DNA of 56,843 nucleotides from an uncultured Oscillospiraceae bacterium (GTDB lineage: Bacteria; Bacillota; Clostridia; Oscillospirales; Acutalibacteraceae), in assembly GCA_959596515.1 (NCBI GenBank), contig CAUFXR010000003.1, forward strand, positions 1-56,843, read 5' to 3'. The notes below the pieces were generated by a model. It saw only the letters and a program-made list of their open reading frames with translations, ran no database searches and had not been told where the DNA came from. The translations under genes and the position numbers were made by a program. This document shows positions 8,155 to 16,141 of this stretch, piece by piece. How positions within the stretch are numbered: position 1 is the stretch's first letter; every line of letters starts with the position of its first letter.

Positions 8155-8384
8155 CTTTGTTCTACCGTCCTTTCGTTATTTTAAGCCTTCCGATTTTAAT
8201 CTTCCCGGCTTGCTTTTAGTATATCGGCCTTCTGATGCGAGGAACACCGGACAAACTAGAGATGTTGGGTAACTCACCGGCTTTTCAGAGGTGCTTTCCC
8301 TTGTGCTCTTCACAAAAATGGTATAAAATAAAAGCGAAAGATTCCGTGATCGTAATTCGCAATGTCAACGAGGAGATTGATAAA

Positions 8385-8972
8385 ATGCCGGATAAAACAT
8401 CCATGCTGCGGGAAAAGCTTTTGGATTTATTTATGGACACCCCAATCGCCGCGGCCGCAAAAAGTTTTCAGGAATTAGAACAAAGCCTGGAATCAGACAG
8501 CGGCGTGGTATTCATTCTATTCGGGGATATTTGTAATATCGCCGCTATTGTAGAGCGTGTGAAACAAAGAGACAAGGTGGCGATCGTTCACATGGATCTA
8601 ATTGATGGCCTGGCCTCTCGGGAAGTCGGAGTGGATTTTATCAAAACCCAAACTAAGGCGGATGGTATTATTTCCACAAAGGCTCCTCTGATCCGCTACG
8701 CCCACCAGCTTGGACTGCTGACCATTCAGCGCTATTTTCTTCTGGATTCTCGGGTAATGGAAAATATTTTAGGCTCCAAGCAGCATTCTTCCGCCGACTT
8801 TTTGGAGGTGCTCCCCGGGGTTATGCCGAAAATTATCCGCCAATTAGCGCAAGAGTGTGATAAACCTATTATTGCCGGGGGGCTCATTCGGGATAAAGAA
8901 GACGTAGTGGGTGCTTTATCCGCTGGCGCGGTGGCGATCTCCTCTACCAATCCCAATGTCTGGTTCTTGTAA
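8385..8972 (+). CDS. glpP: GlpP-family transcription antiterminator
   Basis: 195 residues matching glycerol-3-phosphate-responsive antiterminators. Shared patterns are VVFILFGDICNIAAIVERVK, VHMDLIDGLASREVGVDFIK, ADGIISTKAPLIRYAHQLGL, LEVLPGVMPKI and CDKPIIAGGLI. In Bacillus, GlpP binds the leader of glp transcripts when glycerol-3-phosphate is present and prevents termination. Here no glycerol gene is nearby. Instead the next gene is preceded by a promoter and a leader terminator at 9190-9284. The start at 8385 has GAGGAG nine bases upstream; longer in-frame starts have no ribosome site. Confidence 0.8.
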   Translation: MPDKTSMLREKLLDLFMDTPIAAAAKSFQELEQSLESDSGVVFILFGDICNIAAIVERVKQRDKVAIVHMDLIDGLASREVGVDFIKTQTKADGIISTKAPLIRYAHQLGLLTIQRYFLLDSRVMENILGSKQHSSADFLEVLPGVMPKIIRQLAQECDKPIIAGGLIRDKEDVVGALSAGAVAISSTNPNVWFL

Positions 8973-9189
8973 AGATCTGCCTTTCTCGTCTTTATAAAAA
9001 CTTTTTTCGCCACCCTATGCCTAAAGCGCCCGAGAGGATTAAAAATAATTTTGTCCTATGGTTTCATTTTAACGCTGCCTTGCTTTTTAATGAGGCCTTA
9101 TACATTGATTGCTTTTTTAACACTTCATTACACTGAAAATCTTGAAAACATTTAGAGAGCCTAATCCTATAAAAATATAGAAAAAGTGA

Positions 9190-9327
9190 TTGATTAATCT
9201 ACCAGAACCTGCTATAATAGGGATGGAAGCACAGAGAGAGCATTGAGAGTGCGCTATTCCGTTTTGGAGTAGTGCGCTTTTTTTATGCTTCTCCATCAAA
9301 TTATAAATTATTTTAGGAGGAAGAAAC
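9190..9327 (+). promoter_or_regulatory. Promoter and attenuator leader of the dehydrogenase-malic enzyme operon
   Basis: TTGATT (9190-9195), a 17-base spacer and TATAAT (9213-9218) form a good housekeeping promoter. The transcript would start near 9225 and meet an intrinsic terminator at 9248-9284 before the gene at 9328. The preceding AGCAC could compete for GTGCGCT in the terminator stem. This is the architecture of an antitermination-controlled leader. Confidence 0.65.
9248..9284 (+). terminator. Leader terminator
   Basis: AGTGCGCTATTCC pairs with GGAGTAGTGCGCT (three wobbles) around GTTTT, followed by seven T. It lies wholly inside the 5' leader. Confidence 0.7.
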
Positions 9328-10440
9328 ATGGCGAAAACAAATATTGTGGACTGGAAAACTATCACCAACTTTGTCATTGATGCTTTTGTCGGATATGGCA
9401 TTCCCAGAGAAGATGCGGAAATCTGCGCCGATATTCTGCTGGAATCTGACAAGCGGGGAATCGAATCACACGGTGTCAATCGTTTCAAACCTATCTATCT
9501 GGATCGCATCAAGGCCGGAATCCAGAAGCCTGTCACGGAATTTGAGGTAATCAAGGACTTCGCCGCCACCGCGGTGGTGGATGGACACGACGGCATGGGC
9601 CAGGTAGTCGGCTATAAAGCCATGACCATGGCGATCGAGAAAGCCAAAAAGTACGGCATGGGTATGGTTGTTGCCAGAAATTCCTGCCATTACGGTATTG
9701 CCGGTTATTACGCCACCATGGCCACCAAAGCCGGTATGATCGGTATTACCGGTACTAACGCCCGTCCTTCCATCGCTCCTACCTTTGGTGTAGAAAATAT
9801 GCTGGGCACCAATCCTCTTACCTTCGGTATGCCTACTGACGAGGAATTTCCCTTTGTGTTAGACTGCGCCACTTCTATTGTCCAGCGAGGAAAAATTGAA
9901 TACTACGCCCGTATCGGTAAAGACACCCCGGCCGGCCAAGTTATCGGCAGAAACGGCGAAGCTCTCACCAATTCCGTAGAAATTCTTGACGATCTGAACA
10001 CCGGTAAGGCGGCTTTAGCGCCTTTAGGCGGCATCGGCGAGGATCTAGCCGGATATAAGGGCTATGGCTACGCTACAGTAGTGGAAATTCTTTCCGCCGC
10101 TTTGCAGCAGGGTAACTTCCTGCGGGCACTGTCCGGTATCGGTCCCAACAAGGAAAAAATTCCTTATCATCTTGGCCACTTTTTCATCGCCATCGACACC
10201 GAGGCCTTTATGGGACTGGAGGCTTTCAAAAAGACCGCCGGAGATATCCTGAGAGATCTGAGAAATTCACAAAAAGCACCTGACGCTGAGAGAATTTACA
10301 CTGCTGGCGAAAAGGAATACCTGGTCTGGCAGAAGAGAAAGGATAGCGGCGTGCCGATCAATGCTGCTGTGCAAAAAGAACTGATCGCTGTTCGGGATGA
10401 GCTGGGCTTGACTCAGTATAAATTCCCCTTTGAAGACTAA
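9328..10440 (+). CDS. Ldh-family malate/L-lactate-type dehydrogenase
   Basis: 370 residues of the malate/L-lactate/sulfolactate dehydrogenase family (Rossmann-unrelated NAD(P) enzymes that reduce 2-oxoacids). Conserved parts are DKRGIESHGVNRF (catalytic His), VVARNSCHYGIAGYYATMA, TGTNARPSIAPTFG, NMLGTNPLTFGMPT and GIGEDLAGYKGYGYATVVEI. AGGAGG lies seven bases before the ATG. It precedes the malic enzyme by 17 bases, probably as one operon, which favours malate as substrate; lactate or ureidoglycolate relatives cannot be excluded. Full length for the family. Confidence 0.85.
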   Translation: MAKTNIVDWKTITNFVIDAFVGYGIPREDAEICADILLESDKRGIESHGVNRFKPIYLDRIKAGIQKPVTEFEVIKDFAATAVVDGHDGMGQVVGYKAMTMAIEKAKKYGMGMVVARNSCHYGIAGYYATMATKAGMIGITGTNARPSIAPTFGVENMLGTNPLTFGMPTDEEFPFVLDCATSIVQRGKIEYYARIGKDTPAGQVIGRNGEALTNSVEILDDLNTGKAALAPLGGIGEDLAGYKGYGYATVVEILSAALQQGNFLRALSGIGPNKEKIPYHLGHFFIAIDTEAFMGLEAFKKTAGDILRDLRNSQKAPDAERIYTAGEKEYLVWQKRKDSGVPINAAVQKELIAVRDELGLTQYKFPFED

Positions 10441-10457
10441 TTAAGGACTGATATGCT

Positions 10458-11630
10458 ATGAATATACGTGAAGAATCTTTACAGAAGCATTATGAATGGG
10501 GCGGGAAAATCGAAGTGATTTCCCGCGCTCCCATCAACACCAGAGAGGATCTGTCTTTGGCGTATACGCCCGGCGTGGCCGAGCCCTGCCTGGAAATTCA
10601 GAAAGATTACAACAAATCCTATGATCTGACCCGCCGGCACAATCTGGTAGCCGTGATCACCGACGGCACCGCCGTGCTGGGCTTGGGCGATATCGGTCCC
10701 GAAGCCGGCATGCCGGTAATGGAAGGAAAATGTGCTCTGTTTAAAGAGTTTGCCAATGTGGACGCGTTCCCCATTTGCATCCGCTCAAAAGATGTCGATG
10801 AATTGGTGCGGACGATTTATTTGATTTCCGGCAGCTTCGGCGGTATCAATTTGGAAGATATTTCCGCTCCTCGCTGCTTTGAGATTGAAAGAAAATTAAA
10901 GGAAATTTGCGATATTCCGGTATTCCATGACGATCAGCATGGCACCGCTATCGTGGTGGCAGCCGCCTTTATCAATGCTTTGAAAGTAGTGGGCAAGGAA
11001 CTTTCTTCCGTCCGCGCGGTGCTGAACGGCGCTGGTTCCGCCGGAATCGCCATCGGCAAGCACCTGATGAACCTGGGACTGAAAAATTTGATTATGGTAG
11101 ACCGGTTTGGCATCATTGACGAGGGCATGGAGGAATTGAATTCCGCTCAGGCTGAAATGGCGAAGCTCACCAACAGGGAGCACAAAAGAGGAACTTTGGC
11201 CGATGCCCTGCAAGGCGCGGATGTGTTCTTCGGCGTTTCCGCTCCCAATGTGCTGACTCCGGAAATGATCAAAACCATGGCTGCTGACCCGATTGTTTTT
11301 GCTATGGCCAATCCCACGCCGGAAATCATGCCTGACGCCGCAAAAGCCGCAGGCGCTAAAGTAGTGGGCACCGGACGCAGTGATTTCCCGAATCAGATCA
11401 ACAATGTAATGGCGTTCCCGGGAATTTTCCGCGGCGCTTTGGATTGCCGTGCCTCCTGCATCAATGAGGAAATGAAGGTGGCAACCTCTTACGCACTAGC
11501 ATCCTTAGTTCATGAAGATGAACTGAACGAAGAATACATTCTCCCCAACGCTTTGGATAAACGGATCTCTAAGGTTGTGGCCGAAGCGGTCATCAAAGCG
11601 GCTCATGAAACCGGGGTCGCCCGAATCTAA
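10458..11630 (+). CDS. Malic enzyme (oxaloacetate-decarboxylating malate dehydrogenase)
   Basis: 390 residues, the short bacterial form that converts malate to pyruvate and CO2 with NAD(P). Signatures are DLSLAYTPGVAEPC, ITDGTAVLGLGDIGPEAGMPVMEGK, CDIPVFHDDQHGTAIVV (metal and substrate ligands), RAVLNGAGSAGIAIGKHL (nucleotide-binding loop), FAMANPTPEIMPD and GRSDFPNQINNVMAFPGIFRG. It lacks the phosphotransacetylase-like extension of long MaeB proteins. It follows the Ldh-family gene in the same transcription unit and ends before a strong terminator. Together the two genes could route malate and pyruvate in fermentation. Confidence 0.92.
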   Translation: MNIREESLQKHYEWGGKIEVISRAPINTREDLSLAYTPGVAEPCLEIQKDYNKSYDLTRRHNLVAVITDGTAVLGLGDIGPEAGMPVMEGKCALFKEFANVDAFPICIRSKDVDELVRTIYLISGSFGGINLEDISAPRCFEIERKLKEICDIPVFHDDQHGTAIVVAAAFINALKVVGKELSSVRAVLNGAGSAGIAIGKHLMNLGLKNLIMVDRFGIIDEGMEELNSAQAEMAKLTNREHKRGTLADALQGADVFFGVSAPNVLTPEMIKTMAADPIVFAMANPTPEIMPDAAKAAGAKVVGTGRSDFPNQINNVMAFPGIFRGALDCRASCINEEMKVATSYALASLVHEDELNEEYILPNALDKRISKVVAEAVIKAAHETGVARI

Positions 11631-11660
11631 GCTTACATCTATCTCCTATAAACTGAAACA

Positions 11661-11706
11661 AGAAAGAAACGGACGCAAGCGTAAGCATGCGTCCGTTTCT
11701 TTCTGT
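11661..11706 (+). terminator. Operon terminator after malic enzyme
   Basis: AGAAAGAAACGGACGC and its perfect complement flank a short loop; the 3' arm ends in TTTCTTTCT. Confidence 0.8.
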
Positions 11707-11808
11707 GTCTGCTAACTCAGAAACCGCCGAACTGGAATAATCAAAAATTAGGCTGTTAGTAAGTGTTCGACCGAGTGTTTCATCGCGTTAAACGTCTGCC
11801 TGAAATAA

Positions 11809-11930
11809 GTTTTATTTAGGGACAGCAGGACTTTCAAACGACGTTTTACTCAGGAACAGCGGGACTTTCAAACGATGTTTTACCCAGGAACAGCAGGGCT
11901 TTCAAATTACGTTTTACTCAGGGATCAGAT
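11809..11930. repeat. 34-bp tandem repeat, about 3.6 copies
   Basis: Units at 11809, 11843, 11877 and a partial one at 11911 share GTTTTACTCAGGAACAGC then GGACTTTCAAACGA with a few changes. There is no spacer and no open frame, so this is a minisatellite, not a CRISPR. The rest of 11707-12120 holds no gene I can support. Confidence 0.8.
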
Positions 11931-12159
11931 CGAGAGATAAAACACTGGCATAGCGGTCGATTCTCTCTCGTCCATTCCCGTCTGTTCTTCCTATTGATCC
12001 ATTTCCCGCTTATCCATTCACGTTTTTATATTCTTAATCATATTCTGCAAATCGATTGAAAAGCGACAAGAGTTTTTACAATTTCTTGACAAAACTTTCG
12101 CATAATTTTCCCATTATGTTAAATCTGTGTACATATTCTTTTCCTATACTATAATCATT

Positions 12160-12338
12160 CCAAGAGCGAAAAATATTTCGTAATTTTACTGTGTGCGTTG
12201 GAAAACCGGTCGATTCCCGGGCACACAGACTAACAACAATCCTTCTGCTTCAGAAGTTTTAACATACACCTTTTCAATTTTTTCATAACCCTCCTTTTTT
12301 AAAGAAAGCGCAGCGAAATGCTGCGCTTTCTTTTTTAC
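12160..12338 (+). ncRNA. Candidate small RNA A with anti-Shine-Dalgarno stretch
   Basis: Ordered elements on the + strand: a hairpin closed by CTGTGTGC/GCACACAG (12189-12228) with an inner CCGG...CCGG pair; a small CTTCTG/CAGAAG hairpin (12242-12256); an unpaired stretch TTTTTTCATAACCCTCC at 12278-12300; and a terminator GAAAGCGCAGC/GCTGCGCTTTC with seven T (12304-12336). The unpaired stretch would base-pair with GGAGGGTTATGAAAAAA, a ribosome site with start codon. TATAAT-like sequence lies near 12150 but no good -35 is visible, so the 5' end is a guess. The opposite strand could instead encode an 18-residue peptide beginning MKKLKRC. Confidence 0.55.
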
Positions 12339-12339
12339 A

Positions 12340-12815
12340 TTGATAGCTTATTTACTTCTGACTCGCGTCTTAAAGCCTGGAATTCTAGGCAATAAGATTA
12401 ACTCTACTCACAAAGCAGATCTGAACCGCGAGCTGTGTCGATCATTTTCCTTCTCCGTCTTTCGGCCAAACCGGAAAACTACCGCAAACCGCACTTCGTT
12501 TCTGGCAGTGACTTCCGATCGATTAGCGTTTTCCCTATTCATTGTCATTAAAAAGTTATAAAAGCTTTTCCGGGACGCCGGCTAAATTCCATTTCCGCAT
12601 CCACCAAACGCCGTTTTCCAGATCTGCGACATCGGAAAACTACGAAATAAAGCTAGAGTATTTAGCGTGTGTCTTACTTCCTGTGGGTTAAACATTTCTT
12701 ATGCTTTCCAAAGAATAACCTACGGCGAAGTGCTTTTACAGAGAGGCGGCTAGCCTTCAACAGTTTTTCTGGCTTTAACCATACGCAAGATCTTATTCGG
12801 TTCCTTTATCCCTGC
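12340..12815. other. Intergenic stretch without supported genes
   Basis: About 475 bases between the small RNA candidate and the convergent oxidoreductase gene. Short open frames exist on the + strand but none has a ribosome site or recognisable sequence. Confidence 0.5.
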
Positions 12816-13781
12816 TTAATAATCGATCGCTTCCAAAACCCGATCAATAATCTTAGCGTTCTCGATAGAGAACTGATGGTTGACCCAGGGCTTTTCCCCA
12901 TTCAACACACAGCGGCCAAGCTGCTCCACTTCCAGCTTGTAATTATCATCCACCTGCATAGTTTTAGTGGTTACGACGTCTCCCCGGACAATAGAATAAC
13001 TTAAAGCACCTTTGGCATTGTAGGGGATCGGCGCTTCCAGAGTACCCTCCGTGCCGTACAAATAGAACCGATCCGCTCGCTGGCTGGTACACATGCCGCA
13101 GGAAATACTGAGTTTTTTACCGTCTTCGTAGCCAAAATATATCCCAGTAAAATCATCCACTCTCTGGTCAGTGAAATGGGCCATAGCCTTGATCTCTTTA
13201 GGCGCTTCCTCAAACAGGGTTAAAAATAGGCTGATTGGATAACAGCCTAAGTCGTAAACACTGCCACCCAGGGTCTCTTTTTTCCAACGGATATCCTCAG
13301 GCTTTGGCGGCACGATAAAGAACGACGCTTCCGCCATAGTGACCTTGCCGATCGCTCCGTCTTTCACCTCTTTTTTGATCGCTTGAATAATCGGACTGTG
13401 AAGATATGCGAAAGCTTCCATAAAAACCACGCCAGCTTCGTCACAATATCGAATAATATCTTCTACGTCCTTAGCGGTGCCGGAAAGAGGCTTTTCACAA
13501 AGCACATGCTTTCCCTTGGCCGCCGCTTTCCGCACCCATTCTCCATGAAGACTATTGGGTAGAGGAATATAAACCGCCTGAATCTGGGGATCCTCTAACA
13601 GTGCCTCATAGCTGCCATAAGCCTTCGCAAAGCCAAAACGCTCCTGGAAGGCCTCTGCCTTTTCCAATCCTCTGCTGGCGATTCCATAAAGCTCCGCGTT
13701 TTCCGCCTGCTGCATGGCGGGAATGGTTTGCTCCGCGGCGATTCCGGCGCAGCCTAAAACGCCCCATTTGATCTTTTCCAT
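12816..13781 (-). CDS. Gfo/Idh/MocA-family oxidoreductase
   Basis: 321 residues of the NAD(P)-dependent sugar oxidoreductase family. The N-terminal Rossmann motif is KWGVLGCAGIA. VYIPLPNSLHGEWV and GKHVLCEKPLSGT carry the conserved Glu-Lys-Pro block. The C-terminal alpha/beta domain contains GGSVYDLGCYPISL, with the usual Asp-x-Gly-x-Tyr pattern. The start at 13781 has AGGAGG ten bases upstream. It stands alone in a long intergenic setting; the substrate, probably a sugar, polyol or trans-dihydrodiol, cannot be inferred. Confidence 0.85.
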   Translation of the reverse strand: MEKIKWGVLGCAGIAAEQTIPAMQQAENAELYGIASRGLEKAEAFQERFGFAKAYGSYEALLEDPQIQAVYIPLPNSLHGEWVRKAAAKGKHVLCEKPLSGTAKDVEDIIRYCDEAGVVFMEAFAYLHSPIIQAIKKEVKDGAIGKVTMAEASFFIVPPKPEDIRWKKETLGGSVYDLGCYPISLFLTLFEEAPKEIKAMAHFTDQRVDDFTGIYFGYEDGKKLSISCGMCTSQRADRFYLYGTEGTLEAPIPYNAKGALSYSIVRGDVVTTKTMQVDDNYKLEVEQLGRCVLNGEKPWVNHQFSIENAKIIDRVLEAIDY

Positions 13782-13940
13782 GTCTTGAAATCCTCCTGTT
13801 CTATTTTCTCGTCTTTTCCAGCGCCAGCTATAGAAATCATTTCCCAAATAGCGGAGCGAGGAAAAAGCATCCTTACCCGATAATTAAGTCTATTCTCATA
13901 AACAAACATACCTTGATTTGTATTTTAAGTATAACTCACA

Positions 13941-14160
13941 AAAGCTATCAGCACAACCAAAAGCTCTCAGCATAACCGAAAGCTATCAGCATAACCGAAA
14001 GCTATCAGCACAACCAAAAGCTCTCAGCATAACCGAAAGCTATCAGCATAACCGAAAGCTATCCGCACAACCGAAAGCTATCAGCATAACCAAAAGCTCT
14101 CAGCATAACAGGAAGCTATCCGCACAACCGAAAGTTATCCGCACAACAGGAAGTTATTTG
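13941..14160. repeat. 19-bp tandem repeat, about 11.6 copies
   Basis: The unit AAAGCTATCAGCATAACCG repeats without spacers; variants alternate ATC/CTC, CAGC/CCGC and CACAA/CATAA. It lies in the gap between the divergent oxidoreductase start and the end of the acetyltransferase gene. Because 19 is not a multiple of 3, three units make a 19-residue repeat in an open frame (13918-14178), which I regard as fortuitous. Confidence 0.85.
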
Positions 14161-14203
14161 AACCATGATCCCTATTGATTCGGTTTGGGTCCTCTAGTCC
14201 AGT

Positions 14204-14722
14204 CTAAATTCGGTCATTCTCCGCACAAAACACCAAATGCGGCATATCCATTCCGTAATAGTGCTTGATTAAGTTTCCGCAGACTCGCATGCCGTTTCTT
14301 TCCGCCACTCTTTGAGACGGAAAATTATTATCCCGAATGATAGAATAAACCCGGGAAAATTTTAAAGAGTGAAACGCATATTCTTTGCATCCCTTTGCCG
14401 CTTCAGTGGCATAGCCAAGGTGCCAGTAATCCTTTTCAAAGAGATAGCCGATCTCCGGTACTATTTTCCCATTCCAATCCTGCATGGTCAAGCCGCATTG
14501 CCCGATCATGTGACCGGTTTCTTTTAAGATTACCGCCCACAAGCCAAAGCCATCTGCATCATACCGCTTTAGCTGCCGTTCCAGCCAGTCGCGCACCTCC
14601 GCGTCGCTGAAAGCATGCTCATAAGCGTACATCACCTCAGGATCCTGCAAAATCCTGCGCAGATGGCAGAGATCATTTTTCGTCAGCTTTCTGGTGAATA
14701 ATCTCTCTGTTTCAAAAATCAA
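14204..14722 (-). CDS. GNAT acetyltransferase (RimJ/RimL type)
   Basis: 172 residues: IFETERLFTRKLTKNDLCHL at the N-terminus, MIGQCGLTMQDW, then EIGYLFEKDYWHLGYATEA (acetyl-CoA loop region) and IIRDNNFPSQRVAERNGMRV, all typical of GNAT enzymes acting on ribosomal or other protein N-termini. The start overlaps the upstream gene by four bases (ATGA), so it is translationally coupled to the DNA-repair gene. The acceptor is unknown. Confidence 0.85.
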   Translation of the reverse strand: MIFETERLFTRKLTKNDLCHLRRILQDPEVMYAYEHAFSDAEVRDWLERQLKRYDADGFGLWAVILKETGHMIGQCGLTMQDWNGKIVPEIGYLFEKDYWHLGYATEAAKGCKEYAFHSLKFSRVYSIIRDNNFPSQRVAERNGMRVCGNLIKHYYGMDMPHLVFCAENDRI

Positions 14723-15441
14723 ACCAGCTCCCCCTTGACGTGTCGGTCCACCCGCCTCATAGCACGGATCATTTCCTTGGTTTTGGCATCCGTTTTTAAA
14801 GACTCTGTGATTTTTTGTAAAGCCTTTTCATAGGTGAAGGAATCTAAACCGGCGTTTTTTAAGTAATCCAGAGTCTCATCGGGAAACTCACGAAAACAGA
14901 TGGATACCGCCCAAGCGACCGCCATTCTCACATAATAGGAATCCACGGAAATTCCATCTAAAACAGCGAAAATCTGAGGCAGATAGGGTTTCTGAATAAA
15001 ATAAAAAATAGCCATTACTATTGCGAAACGGACATAGTAGGCCCGTTGGTCCTGAAACAGCGGTTGTAAAAAACTCCATATGGGTTCCGGATATTCCCGG
15101 GCGATTTTTAAAGAGCTGCAAAAGCTGTCGCAGATAGACCAATTATCGATCTTAGGTAAAAAGTCCTCTATCAGAGGAAAAATTTGATCGGGCGGCTCTT
15201 TTATACAGCCGATCACCATCCCCTGAAGCATGATTTCCTCAAATGAATCGGATCTGGCCTCTCTAAGATAACCTTGTGGGTCTTCCTTTGCAATTTCCCT
15301 GGCAATTTTTCTTAACTTCGGCAGCCGAACTCCTAATAACAAATCCGGATTTAATTCAGGAATCAAGGAACTGGCAAACCGTTGAAATTTCGGTTCCGCC
15401 AAGCTTTCCAATCTTTTCCGAAGTTCATCGTTTCGATCCAT
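14719..15441 (-). CDS. DNA alkylation repair protein (AlkD-like)
   Basis: 240 residues of a HEAT-like helical repeat protein. Features matching AlkD-family glycosylases include DLLLGVRLPKLRKIAREIAK, EEIMLQGMVIGCIK, FLPKIDNWSICDSFCSSLK and YYVRMAVAWAVSICFREFPD. These proteins remove bulky or positively charged alkylated bases such as 7-methylguanine. It overlaps ogt by 17 bases upstream and the acetyltransferase downstream, forming a compact alkylation-damage operon. Confidence 0.85.
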   Translation of the reverse strand: MDRNDELRKRLESLAEPKFQRFASSLIPELNPDLLLGVRLPKLRKIAREIAKEDPQGYLREARSDSFEEIMLQGMVIGCIKEPPDQIFPLIEDFLPKIDNWSICDSFCSSLKIAREYPEPIWSFLQPLFQDQRAYYVRFAIVMAIFYFIQKPYLPQIFAVLDGISVDSYYVRMAVAWAVSICFREFPDETLDYLKNAGLDSFTYEKALQKITESLKTDAKTKEMIRAMRRVDRHVKGELV

Positions 15442-15919
15442 TTTCCCGCTCCAGTTCCAGCAAAAAGTGTTTTTTATCCAAACCGCCGGCGTAACCTGTC
15501 AGACTGCCGTTTTTCCCGATTACGCGATGACAAGGCACCAAAATCCAAATAGGATTGCGGCTGTTGGCAAGTCCCACTGCCCGGCACGCCTTGGGGTTTC
15601 CGATTCTCTCAGCAATCTGCCGGTAGGTCCTAGTCTCTCCGTAGGGGATCTCCAAAAGAGCCTGCCAGACCGTTTGCTGAAACGACGTTCCCTTGGGGGC
15701 TAAAGGAATGGTGAAACGAGTCCGTTCCCCTGAAAAGTATTCCTCCAGCTCTTTTTGGGTCCGCCGCAAAACCGGGGTTTCTTCTTCCACGACGGTTCCT
15801 TTCAAACTCCTGTCCATCGTCCATTTTCGGTCTAAGATAAACAGATCCGTTAAAACACCCTTTTCCTCCATCATTACAATTTGTCCGATTGCAAAGAGGC
15901 TGCTTATGTATCTTTTCAC
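15425..15919 (-). CDS. ogt: Methylated-DNA-protein-cysteine methyltransferase
   Basis: 164 residues. The C-terminal domain carries the suicide-repair motif ILVPCHRVIGKNGSLTGYAG with the acceptor Cys, plus FQQTVWQALLEIPYGETRTY and ACRAVGLANSRNPIW. It transfers methyl groups from O6-methylguanine to itself. The start appears to be GTG at 15919 with AGGAGG five bases upstream. First gene of the ogt-alkD-acetyltransferase operon. Confidence 0.92.
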   Translation of the reverse strand: MKRYISSLFAIGQIVMMEEKGVLTDLFILDRKWTMDRSLKGTVVEEETPVLRRTQKELEEYFSGERTRFTIPLAPKGTSFQQTVWQALLEIPYGETRTYRQIAERIGNPKACRAVGLANSRNPIWILVPCHRVIGKNGSLTGYAGGLDKKHFLLELERENGSKR

Positions 15920-16109
15920 AGGGTCCTCCTATTCGCAGTAATCTCACTTTCCCGGCGGAACGCTGAACTGCGCCATAAAGCTTTCATCGATTCAAAATGA
16001 TTCCCGATACTCTAGGGAACAGACCTCAATAAATCTATTTTTGTTATAACCATTCTATTTTCCGTTTTTTTCTTATTTTATTATAGCATAAATCCTAGAA
16101 AGGAAAAAG

Positions 16110-16140
16110 AAAAACCGCGGGAGAAAAACTCCCGCGACTT
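16110..16140 (-). terminator. Terminator of the GH32 operon
   Basis: CGCGGGAG/CTCCCGCG with an AAAAA loop, followed on the - strand by GTTTTTCTTTTT, immediately after the GH32 stop codon. Confidence 0.85.
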
Positions 16141-16141
16141 T

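Noticed and set aside
11809..11930. Possible CRISPR array
   Set aside because: Repeats are directly adjacent with no spacers, and no cas genes are in the window.
12189..12228. tRNA-like T-arm (CCGGTCGATTCCCGG)
   Set aside because: No acceptor stem, anticodon arm or D-arm in the correct positions; better explained as a hairpin of the small RNA candidate.
13918..14178. 86-residue repetitive frame
   Set aside because: Produced by the 19-bp tandem repeat; the frame has no ribosome site and stays open only because the unit lacks stops.
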